A DNA stretch of 64,000 nucleotides from CAWGJF01 sp963715745 (GTDB taxonomy: Bacteria; Bacteroidota; Ignavibacteria; Ignavibacteriales; Ignavibacteriaceae), in NCBI GenBank assembly GCA_963715745.1, contig OY970271.1, positions 1,798,001 through 1,862,000 on the forward strand, given 5' to 3'. The stretch's first letter is position 1. Each line of letters starts with the position of its first letter. Both the position numbers and the translations under genes were made by a program. This document shows positions 41,985-51,307 of the stretch, piece by piece. The notes beneath the pieces were generated by a model, which had not been told where the DNA came from, searched no databases, and saw only the letters and a list, made by a program, of their open reading frames with translations.

Positions 41985-42506
41985 ATGTGTAGAATCATTT
42001 CTATACTGATTTCCTTCCTTATCATTTTGAATTCCAGCGGTTACGTCTTTATCTACGTTGAACGATTAGCAAATAATAAGAGAAATATTGAAATGATAAT
42101 TAAGTCTGCAAAAGATCTATCATTATTTGAAAAATTTATTTTTACCAAAAAAGAATATGATAATAAAATAAACAGGAAAAACGAAAAGGAATTTGTACTA
42201 AATGGAAATATGTATGATATAGCAAAAGTTGAAATAAAAAATAAGCAGGTAATTGTTTATTGTATCAGGGATGATAAAGAGGAACAATTAATTACAAATT
42301 TTAAAAAAGTAAATAATGCCAATAACGCTAAAGATAAAATTCATTTTTCTCATTCTTTACTAAACACATTTAATTTCACAGCAATTGAGAATGATGAATA
42401 TAGACAGCTAAGAATTTCTGGTATATCAACTATACCAGGAGGTTATTTAAATAATTACCACTCTGTTTTTTTACAATCCCCAACTCCTCCCCCCAGGTTC
42501 GCCTGA
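41985..42506 (+). CDS. Small TBDR-linked protein, paralog 4 (PPP-tail family)
   Basis: 173 residues, 129 bp before receptor 4. N-terminal hydrophobic segment ISILISFLIILNSSGYVFIY (residues 4-23) matches paralog 2 closely (SSGGYVFIY). The domain has EFVLNGNMYDIAKV (residue about 70) and VIVYCIRDDKEEQ, and the end is SPTPPPRFA. Rich in K, N and D. Being the first gene of its unit, it may be made in balance with the receptor. Function unknown; an adaptor or chaperone for the receptor, or a regulator sensing its load, would fit the pairing. Confidence 0.68.
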   Translation: MCRIISILISFLIILNSSGYVFIYVERLANNKRNIEMIIKSAKDLSLFEKFIFTKKEYDNKINRKNEKEFVLNGNMYDIAKVEIKNKQVIVYCIRDDKEEQLITNFKKVNNANNAKDKIHFSHSLLNTFNFTAIENDEYRQLRISGISTIPGGYLNNYHSVFLQSPTPPPRFA

Positions 42507-42635
42507 TTATTCCTCATAATTATTTAGTCGGATATTCTCTTATGAATAAACACAATCATACTGATTGATTAGTGATGATTCGGTTTATCTCTGACTTATA
42601 GAAACATAAATATTAACTTCTCAAAGGGGATAAAA

Positions 42636-44789
42636 ATGAAAAATTATTTTCTTTACCTGATTTTCATATTCTTATTCATTCCACAAATCCAGGCACAGGA
42701 TAATAATGCTGATACTTTAAAGCATGTTATTCTGCAGGATGTTATTGTTAATGCTAACAGATTACCAATTACATTAAAAAATAATCCAGGTCCTGTTTCA
42801 CTCGTTACCCGGGAAATGTTGACACTAATGCCGAAAACTATTGGAGTAGAAGAGGCGTTAAGATTAGTTCCGGGAGTTCGGATTGACAATCAACATGATG
42901 GAGAAAGGGTTCATGTTTCAATTCGTGGGCAGGGAATTCTCACAGAACGTGGTTTACGCGGAATCGGAGTAATGCTAGACGGAATACCTATAAATGACCC
43001 ATCCGGATTTGCACCGGATTTATATGATATAGACTGGGCTACAGTAAAAGACATCCAGGTTTTACGGGGTCCGGCTGCAGGCTTATATGGATGTGGCAGT
43101 TCTGCCGGAATATTATATATCACAACTAAGGATGGTAGTCCAGTTCCGATCGAAGGTGAAGTCAGTGAGATTATTGGTTCAAATAATTTCTTTAAAGAGT
43201 TGATTCAATTAGGTGGTTCACAGCAAAACATTAATTACCGTGTTAGCTTTTCAAGAACAGATGGTGATGGATATCGTGATCACCAGGCATTCTGGAGCAA
43301 TAAATTTTATGAAAAAATTAATTTCAATCCTTCAGACAAACTTGCGATAACACAAGTTGTTTCTCATACAGATTATTTTCAACAAAATCCGGAAGGACTT
43401 AACCTACAGCAATTGGCAGAAAACAGAAGACAGGCTAATCCCGATGCAAATCCATTTAATGAATACCAAAAAACAAACAGAACTACTCTTGGTTTTATTA
43501 GTTCTTCTAAAATAAATGAAATGCACGAAATAGAGTTTTCTCCATTTTATCGCTATTGGAATTACAAAGAAACCAGCAACAAAGCTGCTGAATACAGGGC
43601 GATTACAAATCCGGGTGTAAGTGCTCAGTATAATCTTCATCTGGTTTCAGGAAATATCAAGAATAACTTTAGCGTTGGTTCTGATTTGAAATGGCAGACA
43701 ATTAATATGTACAAACTTCAAAGTGGCGGTGATCCTAACAGGGTTGAAAGTACAGATGAGACCAACATTGAATTGGATAGCTTGTTAGCCAACCAGGTAA
43801 TTTATCAGCAAAGTACAGGAGTATTTGCATTATATAAATTAGACATAGGAAAATTCAACTTGCTAGGAAATGTAAGATATGATGATATCAATAATGAATT
43901 AACAGACAAGATGCTGGGACTCGATAGTTCAAAAACAACCAAAGATTATTCAAAAACCTCTGCAAGGATTGGTGTAAGTTATAGTTTTATTGATGAATTT
44001 AATTTGTTCGCAAATTGGAGCCAGGGATTTGTTCCGCCTTCCACGGAAGAACTTGCAAATAACCCTGTTGGATATTCGGGATTTAATACTCATTTAGTTC
44101 CGGCAACTTCAAACAGTTACGAAGTTGGCGCACGTGGATTTATTAATGACAAATTCTATTATGAACTTACTGGTTTTATGATGGATACAAAAAATGATTT
44201 CTTCCGATTTAAACAATCAGGTAGAGGAAACCAGGAAGTTTTTTATGGAAATGCAGGAAACAGTAAACGATATGGTCTGGAAACATTTATTTCGTACAAC
44301 ATTCTTCCTAACCTTAGCCTGCAGGCCGCTTATACTTTTGCCGATTATAAATATACATCAGCTACTATTGATCCTGTATATACTGATACAAATTATGTTC
44401 TCACAACTCCTCCGGCAGATGGACAGTACTTACCAAATTCCCCGAAACATCTGCTTTATTCTGAGGTTGTATATTCTCCTGTTACGTGTATTAAAATTGG
44501 TTTTGGAGTAGAGTACCAATCTGAATGGGCAATTTATACGGATGCTAAAGCTTACAATAATGAACTGGACCCTGCAATTTTTCAGAACTGGCAGGATGGA
44601 TTCACAAAATTCAATGCGGAAGTTTCTTATTCATGGAATCTAGGATTAGTTAACGGAGAAATAAGTCTTTCAGTACGTAATTTAACTGATGAAGAATACA
44701 TGGCATTCACAGAACCTGATCCGGACGGTAATTCCTATCAGCCAGGACCGGGAAGAGAATTTTTTGTTAATGCCAGGATCATATTGTAA
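42636..44789 (+). CDS. TonB-dependent receptor 4 (iron-complex type)
   Basis: 717 residues with a signal peptide (YLIFIFLFIPQIQAQ) and no carboxypeptidase-like N-domain. The plug has VIVNANRLPITLKNNPGPVSLVTREML, EEALRLVPGVRIDNQHDGERVHVSIRGQGILTERGLRGIGVMLDGIPINDPSGF and VLRGPAAGLYGCGSSAGILYITTKDG. The barrel ends ...GPGREFFVNARIIL. AAAGGGG 9 bp before ATG supports the start. The plug LRGIGVMLDGIPINDPSGFAPDLYDIDW is FecA-like. It is not a close paralog of receptors 2 and 5, so the five receptors in this locus probably have different ligands. A hairpin follows at 44821. Confidence 0.9.
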   Translation: MKNYFLYLIFIFLFIPQIQAQDNNADTLKHVILQDVIVNANRLPITLKNNPGPVSLVTREMLTLMPKTIGVEEALRLVPGVRIDNQHDGERVHVSIRGQGILTERGLRGIGVMLDGIPINDPSGFAPDLYDIDWATVKDIQVLRGPAAGLYGCGSSAGILYITTKDGSPVPIEGEVSEIIGSNNFFKELIQLGGSQQNINYRVSFSRTDGDGYRDHQAFWSNKFYEKINFNPSDKLAITQVVSHTDYFQQNPEGLNLQQLAENRRQANPDANPFNEYQKTNRTTLGFISSSKINEMHEIEFSPFYRYWNYKETSNKAAEYRAITNPGVSAQYNLHLVSGNIKNNFSVGSDLKWQTINMYKLQSGGDPNRVESTDETNIELDSLLANQVIYQQSTGVFALYKLDIGKFNLLGNVRYDDINNELTDKMLGLDSSKTTKDYSKTSARIGVSYSFIDEFNLFANWSQGFVPPSTEELANNPVGYSGFNTHLVPATSNSYEVGARGFINDKFYYELTGFMMDTKNDFFRFKQSGRGNQEVFYGNAGNSKRYGLETFISYNILPNLSLQAAYTFADYKYTSATIDPVYTDTNYVLTTPPADGQYLPNSPKHLLYSEVVYSPVTCIKIGFGVEYQSEWAIYTDAKAYNNELDPAIFQNWQDGFTKFNAEVSYSWNLGLVNGEISLSVRNLTDEEYMAFTEPDPDGNSYQPGPGREFFVNARIIL

Positions 44790-44820
44790 AACCAATCTCT
44801 TATTAATTTCATTCATTCAT

Positions 44821-44851
44821 CCGGGTTGACATTTAGCAAATGTTGACCCGG
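44821..44851 (+). terminator. Hairpin between receptors 4 and 5
   Basis: CCGGGTTGACATTT (44821-44834) pairs with AAATGTTGACCCGG (44838-44851), allowing for TGA/TTG mismatches. The downstream TTATTATAAT is a weak U-tract, so it is either a terminator or an mRNA-stabilising hairpin. Confidence 0.55.
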
Positions 44852-44943
44852 TTATTATAATCATCGAAATGATATTCTCCTAAAAGAGCGTTAAATTTCA
44901 GTGTAAAATATTCTGTTTTAATTTTAATTCTACAGGTAATAAA

Positions 44944-47064
44944 TTGAAAATATTTTCCATTGTTGTTTTGAATTTAATTTTACTCTTTCCGGTTCAATTA
45001 TTATCACAGGATAAAGAAGGGGAAGAAGCCGATTCACTTGAGTACGGTTTGGATGAAGTAACTGTTGTTGGTACCCGTACAAAAGAAAAAATTATCGATA
45101 TACCATATTCGGTTTTTAGTGTTGAAAAAAAAGAGCTTAGTTATGGTAAAAAAGTTTCTGCAAGAAATGTGCTTGCTGATGTGCCCGGTTTATTTCTGCA
45201 GTCAAGATACGGAAATCACGATTTAAGAGTTTCAATAAGAGGATTTGGAAACAGATCAAGCACCGGCATCAGGGGAGTTAGGATTTTGCAGGATGGTATT
45301 CCGGAATCTGAACCTGATGGTGAAACTGTCATTGACGCAGTTGACTTTACTTCACTGCGCGGTGTTGAAGTTGTAAAGGGGAACCTTTCATCATTGTATG
45401 CAAACGCACCAGGGGGAGTTATTGACTTTAAAACTGACTATCTTTTTAATGACGATTATGCAGCTTCGTTCAACCAGGTTGGTAAATTTGGATTCCGGCA
45501 AAATGGGTTTAAACTTGGTTTAAGAAATAATGATAACAGATTTTTCCTTTCATACTATTATAGAAACCTGAATGGATACAGGAAACATAACGAAGAATAT
45601 CAACATTTGGTTAATACAGTATATGAAGGTTATCTTGGAACAAGATCCAGCATTACATTACTTGGTAATTTTGTGAATGGATTTAACAGGTTGCCAGGTC
45701 CACTAACTAAAGAAGAATATAATGATGATCCTTATCAGGCAAGCCCAATAGCTATTTCACAGGATTTCAGGAGATTAACCAGAAAGGGGAGATTAGCTGT
45801 TAAGTACAGTACAGGTTTCGGCGGGCCCGACGAGAATGAATTGGAAATTGTAGGCTATGGTGGTATTAAAGAATTGACAAAAGTGGATAATGAATTTTAT
45901 ACACTTTCAACCCGTTATTCACTTGGGAGTTTAATTCGTTATGCTAACCGAGGTCATATTTTAATTTTTCCAAATACATTTACCGGTGGTTTCGATTTTG
46001 CATTTCAAAGCGGACCAATAAGCTCTTTTGAAAATATTGGTGGCAACAGGGGAATATCTGTTGAAAATTCGAGTGATGCAAGTGTTAACAATATTGGATT
46101 TTATTTCCTGGATCATCTTGATATAGTCGAAAATAAACTTGGGATCTTTCTTTCAAGCAGATATGATATAAGCATTTTTAAAAGAGACAAATACATTCCT
46201 TTTGGTTCAAATGATTCGTCACTTATTTTCACAGGTTTGACTCCAAAGATTGGAATAAATTATAAACTATTTTCAGATATTGCTCTTTACACTTCATATG
46301 GAATTAGTTATGATTATCCCGCATTAAGTGAGCTGGATAACAATAGGTTTACATCCAATTCATCGTATACATTGAACCCAGATCTTGATCCGCAAAAATC
46401 TCAAAACTTTGAAGTTGGAATAAAAGGAAATATTTTAAACCCGGATTCTGAAATTATGAGAAAAATTATTTTTGATGTGACTTTTTTTCATTATCTGATT
46501 GATGATGGGATTGTTCCTTTTAATTTCAATCAAACAGTATTCTTTAGTAATGCCGCTAAAACCAAACGAACTGGGATTGAAGTTGGAGTCAAAACTCATC
46601 CGTTTGAAGAAACTGAAATGGTTGTGAATTATACTTATACAAACTTTAAATATGATAGTTATGTGACTGTGAATCATACACCTACAGGAGATGTTGCTGT
46701 AGATTATTCAGACAATTTTGAAGCATCAGTTCCGAAACAAATTGTAAATTTTATTTTTAATTATGAATTTGAATTCAGCGATGATATTTCCGGTTTGCTG
46801 CAATGGGATTGTGATTACATTGATAAAATTTATGTTGATGATGCAAATACTCAAACTGCTTCAGCATATTTTTATGGAAATATAATGACCGGGATAACCT
46901 ATCAAAGTGAATTATTCAGTACTGTATTTTATGCCGGAGTTTATAATATATTTGATAAAAAATATGTCGGTTTTGTAAATATCAATGATTTCTTTGGAAG
47001 ATATTATGAAACCGGCGAACCCAGAAGCTATTATATGGGACTAAATGTAAATCTGAAATTATAA
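44944..47064 (+). CDS. TonB-dependent receptor 5, paralog of receptor 2
   Basis: 706 residues, TTG start at 44944 followed at once by the signal peptide MKIFSIVVLNLILLFPVQLLSQ. The plug repeats receptor 2 almost motif by motif: VVGTRTKEKIIDIPYSVF, VPGLFLQSRYGNHDLRVSIRGFGNRSSTGIRGVRILQDGIPESEPDGET, VVKGNLSSLYANAPGGVIDF. The barrel and C-terminus (RRFYE/GRYYETGEPRSYYMGLNVNLKL) also match. It is the only receptor of the group without a small PPP-tail gene in front. It ends 2 bp before the second BNR protein gene, which is translationally coupled. Confidence 0.9.
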   Translation: MKIFSIVVLNLILLFPVQLLSQDKEGEEADSLEYGLDEVTVVGTRTKEKIIDIPYSVFSVEKKELSYGKKVSARNVLADVPGLFLQSRYGNHDLRVSIRGFGNRSSTGIRGVRILQDGIPESEPDGETVIDAVDFTSLRGVEVVKGNLSSLYANAPGGVIDFKTDYLFNDDYAASFNQVGKFGFRQNGFKLGLRNNDNRFFLSYYYRNLNGYRKHNEEYQHLVNTVYEGYLGTRSSITLLGNFVNGFNRLPGPLTKEEYNDDPYQASPIAISQDFRRLTRKGRLAVKYSTGFGGPDENELEIVGYGGIKELTKVDNEFYTLSTRYSLGSLIRYANRGHILIFPNTFTGGFDFAFQSGPISSFENIGGNRGISVENSSDASVNNIGFYFLDHLDIVENKLGIFLSSRYDISIFKRDKYIPFGSNDSSLIFTGLTPKIGINYKLFSDIALYTSYGISYDYPALSELDNNRFTSNSSYTLNPDLDPQKSQNFEVGIKGNILNPDSEIMRKIIFDVTFFHYLIDDGIVPFNFNQTVFFSNAAKTKRTGIEVGVKTHPFEETEMVVNYTYTNFKYDSYVTVNHTPTGDVAVDYSDNFEASVPKQIVNFIFNYEFEFSDDISGLLQWDCDYIDKIYVDDANTQTASAYFYGNIMTGITYQSELFSTVFYAGVYNIFDKKYVGFVNINDFFGRYYETGEPRSYYMGLNVNLKL

Positions 47065-47066
47065 AT

Positions 47067-48692
47067 GTGGGTATTGTATTGTTAAAAAAAATCTTTTTTA
47101 TTCTCTTGTTTCTTTCGCTTACGGGATTTTCACAAACTCTTTTGGATCTGAATAAATTTTTGATTTTCCCGACTCCTGATGGATTTACACAAACCGAACC
47201 AGTTGCGACATTTCATCCATCCAATAGTTCTCTGATTTTTGCCAGTGCGGTAACATTCAAAGTTGGTTCTTTATTTAAGAGTGAGGGGATCTATGTTTCG
47301 TTAGATGGTGGTTATAGTTGGACAGGAAATGATACTTGCACAGGAGAATCAATTATTAATCATGGTGGTGATCCCGGTGTTGCAATAACTCAAAACGGAA
47401 GATTTGTCTTATCTCATATAGCTTTATCTCCCTTCACTGGTATGTATTCAAATTTTTCTGATGATTCTGGTAAAACATGGTCAGATAATAATTTAATCAC
47501 AAGTAATCAAAGCGAGGATAAAGGAACGCTTACAATTGATCACTCAAACCAAAGTAGTTATCAAGGAAGATTATATTTAACGTGGGTTGATTATGTTGTT
47601 AATCCATTTACCGTGCGTTCATCTATTTCAACAGACAATGGTGAAAACTGGAGTCAGCCTTTACTTGTAAATCCAAACCCAACCACCAGGAGCAGCGGAA
47701 CATCAATGGCAATTTCTTCTGATGGAAAAGTTTTTCTTTGTTGGTCGGGAGTTACTTCAGATTTCCCATTTCATGAAGATTATGTTGGATTTGCGATCTC
47801 AGCAAATGGCGGTGCGAATTGGACGGTGAATCAAAATATTTTTGATATGAACGGGATAGCCGGGTTACTTTCACAAAAAAGTAATATTAAAGTTAATGGA
47901 ATTCCTCAAATTGAAATTGATAATAGTGGCGGTCAAAGAGATGGCTGGCTTTACATTATTACCACTGAAATAAATAAATCTCCAGCCGGGAGTGATCCAG
48001 ACATTATCATGCACCGTTCAACTGATGGAGGCACTTCGTGGTCTTCAGGAATTCGTGTAAATCAGGATCCTTTAAACAATGGGAAAATACAATATTTTCC
48101 TAATCTCGATGTTGATGAATATGGAAATTTAAATATTTTATTTTATGATGATAGAAACACAACATCTGACTCTTCGAGTGTGTTTTTAACCCGCTCAACA
48201 GATGGAGGAAATAGCTGGTCTGAATTTGAAATAGCAAATACAACTTTTAAACCCAAGCCAATTGCCGGTGGTTCCTCTAATTACCAGGGGGACCATATTT
48301 CTTTAATTTCAAATAGCAGCCAGTTAAATGCATTCTGGATGGCAGATTACACAGGTATTTACCAGGTTTGGTCTGTTGTAATTGATATGAATGTTCTCGA
48401 TGTAGAAAATCAGAATAATGACAAACCTAATTCGTTTATTTTATCTCAAAATTTTCCTAACCCATTTAATCCATCTACCAGTATTCAATATGCAATAAGC
48501 AGTACCCAATTTGTTTCAATGATAGTTTATGATGTTCTGGGAAAAGAAGTTGCTACCCTTGTTAACGAAGAAAAATCTGCCGGCAAATATGAAGTTGAGT
48601 TTAATGCTTCTTCTCTCGTGAGTGGAATTTATTTCTATCAATTAAAGGCTGGGGATTTTGTCGATACCAGAAAAATGATACTTCTGAAATAA
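47067..48692 (+). CDS. Secreted BNR/sialidase-like beta-propeller protein with T9SS tail, copy 2
   Basis: 541 residues from GTG 47067. An ATG two bases earlier lies in a different frame. Signal peptide KKIFFILLFLSLTGFSQ. Asp-box-type repeats YVSLDGGYSWTGND, FSDDSGKTWSD, RSTDGGTSWSSG and RSTDGGNSWSEF form a propeller paralogous to the protein at 36951, including SEGIYVS.DGG..W.GNDTC.GE. The T9SS sorting domain is FILSQNFPNPFNPSTSIQYAI ... GIYFYQLKAGDFVDTRKMILLK. It is directly coupled to receptor 5, so surface protein and receptor are likely to work on the same substrate. Confidence 0.88.
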   Translation: MGIVLLKKIFFILLFLSLTGFSQTLLDLNKFLIFPTPDGFTQTEPVATFHPSNSSLIFASAVTFKVGSLFKSEGIYVSLDGGYSWTGNDTCTGESIINHGGDPGVAITQNGRFVLSHIALSPFTGMYSNFSDDSGKTWSDNNLITSNQSEDKGTLTIDHSNQSSYQGRLYLTWVDYVVNPFTVRSSISTDNGENWSQPLLVNPNPTTRSSGTSMAISSDGKVFLCWSGVTSDFPFHEDYVGFAISANGGANWTVNQNIFDMNGIAGLLSQKSNIKVNGIPQIEIDNSGGQRDGWLYIITTEINKSPAGSDPDIIMHRSTDGGTSWSSGIRVNQDPLNNGKIQYFPNLDVDEYGNLNILFYDDRNTTSDSSSVFLTRSTDGGNSWSEFEIANTTFKPKPIAGGSSNYQGDHISLISNSSQLNAFWMADYTGIYQVWSVVIDMNVLDVENQNNDKPNSFILSQNFPNPFNPSTSIQYAISSTQFVSMIVYDVLGKEVATLVNEEKSAGKYEVEFNASSLVSGIYFYQLKAGDFVDTRKMILLK

Positions 48693-48728
48693 ATAATATT
48701 ATTATAACCAATCAGTTTAAAATTAAAA

Positions 48729-48758
48729 AGCACGGCTGACTAAATATTCAACCGTGCT
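48729..48758. terminator. Hairpin terminator between convergent genes
   Basis: AGCACGG (48729-48735) pairs with CCGTGCT (48752-48758), with A-rich sequence before and TTGTAATTT after. It lies between the ends of the convergent BNR protein genes at 48692 and 48783. Confidence 0.65.
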
Positions 48759-48782
48759 ATTGTAATTTAAGTATTAGGTATA

Positions 48783-50342
48783 CTATTTCATCAACATCAT
48801 TTTCTTTGTTTCTCTGAAACTCTTTCCATTTATTCCTTCAGCTTCAAGAACATAAATATAAGTACCTGTAGCTAATGAATTAGCACTGAATTCTACTTCA
48901 TGTGTTCCAGCCTGCATTTGTCCGCTTGCTATATTCTCAATTGCCTGACCCAGCATATTGTATAATCTAATGTTAATATTTGATTCAACCGGTAATGTAA
49001 ATGTTATTCTTGTTGAAGGGTTGAATGGATTTGGATAATTCTGTTCCAATACAAAATTTGTAGGAACAACACCTTCTACTTCTATAGTGGTTGAATATTC
49101 AAATGTACCATCATAATCAATTTGTTTAAGTCTGTAGTACTGATTTGCTGCCGGTACTTCCGATACTTTATAAGTATAATTTCGTATTTCTGTTGATGTA
49201 CCGAAACCAGGTACGTAACCTATTTTTTCGAAATCATTATTGTTCAAACTTCTTTCAATTTCAAATCCTTGATTATTTATTTCTGTTGCTGTAATCCAGT
49301 TTAAAACAACTTCATTGTTTTCCAATGAACCAGTAAATGAAGTTAACTCAACCGGAAGAAAGTAGGGTGATTCTAATTTATAAATTCCACTTGACTGAAC
49401 TGCAAATTCTGAAACAGAATCAATAGAGAAAACCTGGTATCCTGCAGATGGAATTGAAATAGGTGTCCAGGTAACTCCTCCGTTTACTGTTCTCCAGCTT
49501 CCCGGACTCGTAGAATAACTGTTTACCACAACTACGTTTCCATCACTTGGCTGTACGTGAACACCCCACATACTTATACCGTTAAAAGTAGGTTGTAAGG
49601 TCCAGGTTGAACCATAGTCCGTTGATTTAAGTAAGCCACCACCACCACTCCATTTTGTTGCCCATGCAACACCAGGATGTGTATAGTCAACAGAAATTGT
49701 GGGGATTTCACCTGATGTTGAATACGGATGAGACCAAGTTAAACCATAATCAGTGCTTTTAAATATTCCTGTACCATTATCACCAATTAGGATTATGTTA
49801 GTATCAGGAAAAACTGCAATATCACATGGAGCAGATGAAGGTCCAAAATTACTTGAAATTATATTCCAGGTATCACCAAAGTCCGTAGACTTTTGAAAAT
49901 TTGTATTAGTCATAGTAAAAATCACATTTGGATTTGAAGGATCCTGCTCCATAGGAATTCCGAAGTATGACATTTGGCCATCATTTAAAGTCAAAGTCCA
50001 GTTTAATCCATCATTAGTTGTTTTATATATTTTATCGTTCGGTGAAGATTCAACTGCAGCTAAAAAAGTACCGGGATTATTATCGTCAAGTATTATACAT
50101 TTGATCTCTGTTGAAGATGGAATATTTGTACCTGTTGGAGAGAAAGATTCACCACGATCAATACTTTTATACACGGTAGCGTTTGAACCATAATAAATTA
50201 TATTAGTGTTCAATGTATTGTAATCAGCCGGACCTCCCAGACTACTTCCCGATTGCTTAAGACTCCACCAATATGCCTGTGGAAAAGCTGATGTGCTAAA
50301 GCAAATCAAAAACACAAAAAACGTGAAAATTATTTTCATCAT
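48783..50342 (-). CDS. Secreted BNR-repeat protein with T9SS tail
   Basis: 519 residues, signal peptide IIFTFFVFLICFSTSAFPQ. Repeats of the photosystem-stability/BNR type: YKSIDRGESFSPT, YKTTNDGLNWTLT, QKSTDFGDTWNII, FKSTDYGLTWSHP, LKSTDYGSTWTLQ, forming a propeller to about residue 325. A second domain (ELTSFTGSLENNEVVLNWITATEINNQGFEIERS) is fibronectin-like. The T9SS sorting domain FVLEQNYPNPFNPSTRITFTL ends ETKKMMLMK. Surface or released protein; no enzyme signature seen. It is monocistronic, leftward, and not closely related to the two propeller proteins beside the receptors. Confidence 0.88.
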   Translation of the reverse strand: MMKIIFTFFVFLICFSTSAFPQAYWWSLKQSGSSLGGPADYNTLNTNIIYYGSNATVYKSIDRGESFSPTGTNIPSSTEIKCIILDDNNPGTFLAAVESSPNDKIYKTTNDGLNWTLTLNDGQMSYFGIPMEQDPSNPNVIFTMTNTNFQKSTDFGDTWNIISSNFGPSSAPCDIAVFPDTNIILIGDNGTGIFKSTDYGLTWSHPYSTSGEIPTISVDYTHPGVAWATKWSGGGGLLKSTDYGSTWTLQPTFNGISMWGVHVQPSDGNVVVVNSYSTSPGSWRTVNGGVTWTPISIPSAGYQVFSIDSVSEFAVQSSGIYKLESPYFLPVELTSFTGSLENNEVVLNWITATEINNQGFEIERSLNNNDFEKIGYVPGFGTSTEIRNYTYKVSEVPAANQYYRLKQIDYDGTFEYSTTIEVEGVVPTNFVLEQNYPNPFNPSTRITFTLPVESNINIRLYNMLGQAIENIASGQMQAGTHEVEFSANSLATGTYIYVLEAEGINGKSFRETKKMMLMK

Positions 50343-50552
50343 TTTTCCTTAATTAATTATTGTTGATTGTTGGTTAATGCCGAAATGCAATTATTGTAAA
50401 ATAACTATTAACTAATAAAAATCAAATAATATTACATAGAGTTAATATTTAAATATCTGTTATAAGTTATTAAGATATATTCTTATTTCAATGGAATTCT
50501 TATCTTATAAATGTTAAGTTGAAATAAAATTTTCAAATAATTCTGAACAAAT

Positions 50553-51269
50553 ATGAAACTTGATGTTCTTGTTTTTGCTGCCCATCCTGACGATGCTGAA
50601 CTATCAATAGGCGGAACAATTGCTAAATTTAACTCATTAAACTTGAAAACAGGGATAGTTGATTTAACGCGTGGAGAAATGAGCTCGAGGGGAAATATTA
50701 AATTAAGACAGAAAGAAGCTGAAGAGGCAAGTAAGATTTTAAGAATATCTTACAGAGAAAATCTTGGAATCAGTGATGGTAATATTGAATTAAACAGGAA
50801 AAATTTTGAAAAAGTTATTACTGTAATAAGAAGATTTGCTCCCCAAATTATTTTTGCTCCATATTTTAATGACAGACATCCAGATCATATTCAGACAAGT
50901 AAATTAATAAAGGATGCAATGTTTAAAACCGGACTGACCAAATTCAAAACAAAATATAATGGGAAAATCCAATCTGCTTACAGACCGAAAAAATTATTTT
51001 ACTATATGCAGACTTATTCATTTTCTCCAACTTTTATTATTGACATAACTGATACGATCAACCAGAAAATGCAAGCAATAAAAGCATACAGCAGTCAGTT
51101 TTATGATCCAAATCATAAAGGTCCGGAAACTTTTATCAGCAGACCTGAATTTGTTGATTATCTTGAAGCAAGAGCAAAGTACTACGGATTTGAAATCGGG
51201 AAAAAATATGGCGAACCATTTTTCTGTGAAGAAAAAATTGAAATGGAAATTAAAAATCTTTTTATATAA
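50553..51269 (+). CDS. bshB1: Bacillithiol biosynthesis deacetylase BshB1
   Basis: 238 residues. LmbE/PIG-L zinc deacetylase signature AAHPDDAELSIGGTIA (HPDD metal and catalytic residues at positions 12-15) and the later NDRHPDHIQTSKLIKDA. The stretch IVDLTRGEMSSRGNIKLRQKEAEEASKILRISYRENLGISDGNIE is specific for BshB1. It removes the acetyl group from GlcNAc-malate in bacillithiol synthesis. It is 38 bp upstream of pckA on the same strand. Its presence agrees with the YfiT-like transferase at 21498. Confidence 0.93.
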   Translation: MKLDVLVFAAHPDDAELSIGGTIAKFNSLNLKTGIVDLTRGEMSSRGNIKLRQKEAEEASKILRISYRENLGISDGNIELNRKNFEKVITVIRRFAPQIIFAPYFNDRHPDHIQTSKLIKDAMFKTGLTKFKTKYNGKIQSAYRPKKLFYYMQTYSFSPTFIIDITDTINQKMQAIKAYSSQFYDPNHKGPETFISRPEFVDYLEARAKYYGFEIGKKYGEPFFCEEKIEMEIKNLFI

Positions 51270-51307
51270 AAATTTAATTTTATTAATAGATAAATATTGG
51301 AGAATTC

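Noticed and set aside
34736..47064. SusC/SusD-type polysaccharide utilisation locus
   Set aside because: The receptors are not SusC-like in plug sequence and no SusD lipoprotein or glycoside hydrolase set is present; the BNR proteins lack clear catalytic residues.
47065..47070. ATG at 47065 as start of the second BNR protein
   Set aside because: It is out of frame with the signal peptide; GTG at 47067 is in frame.
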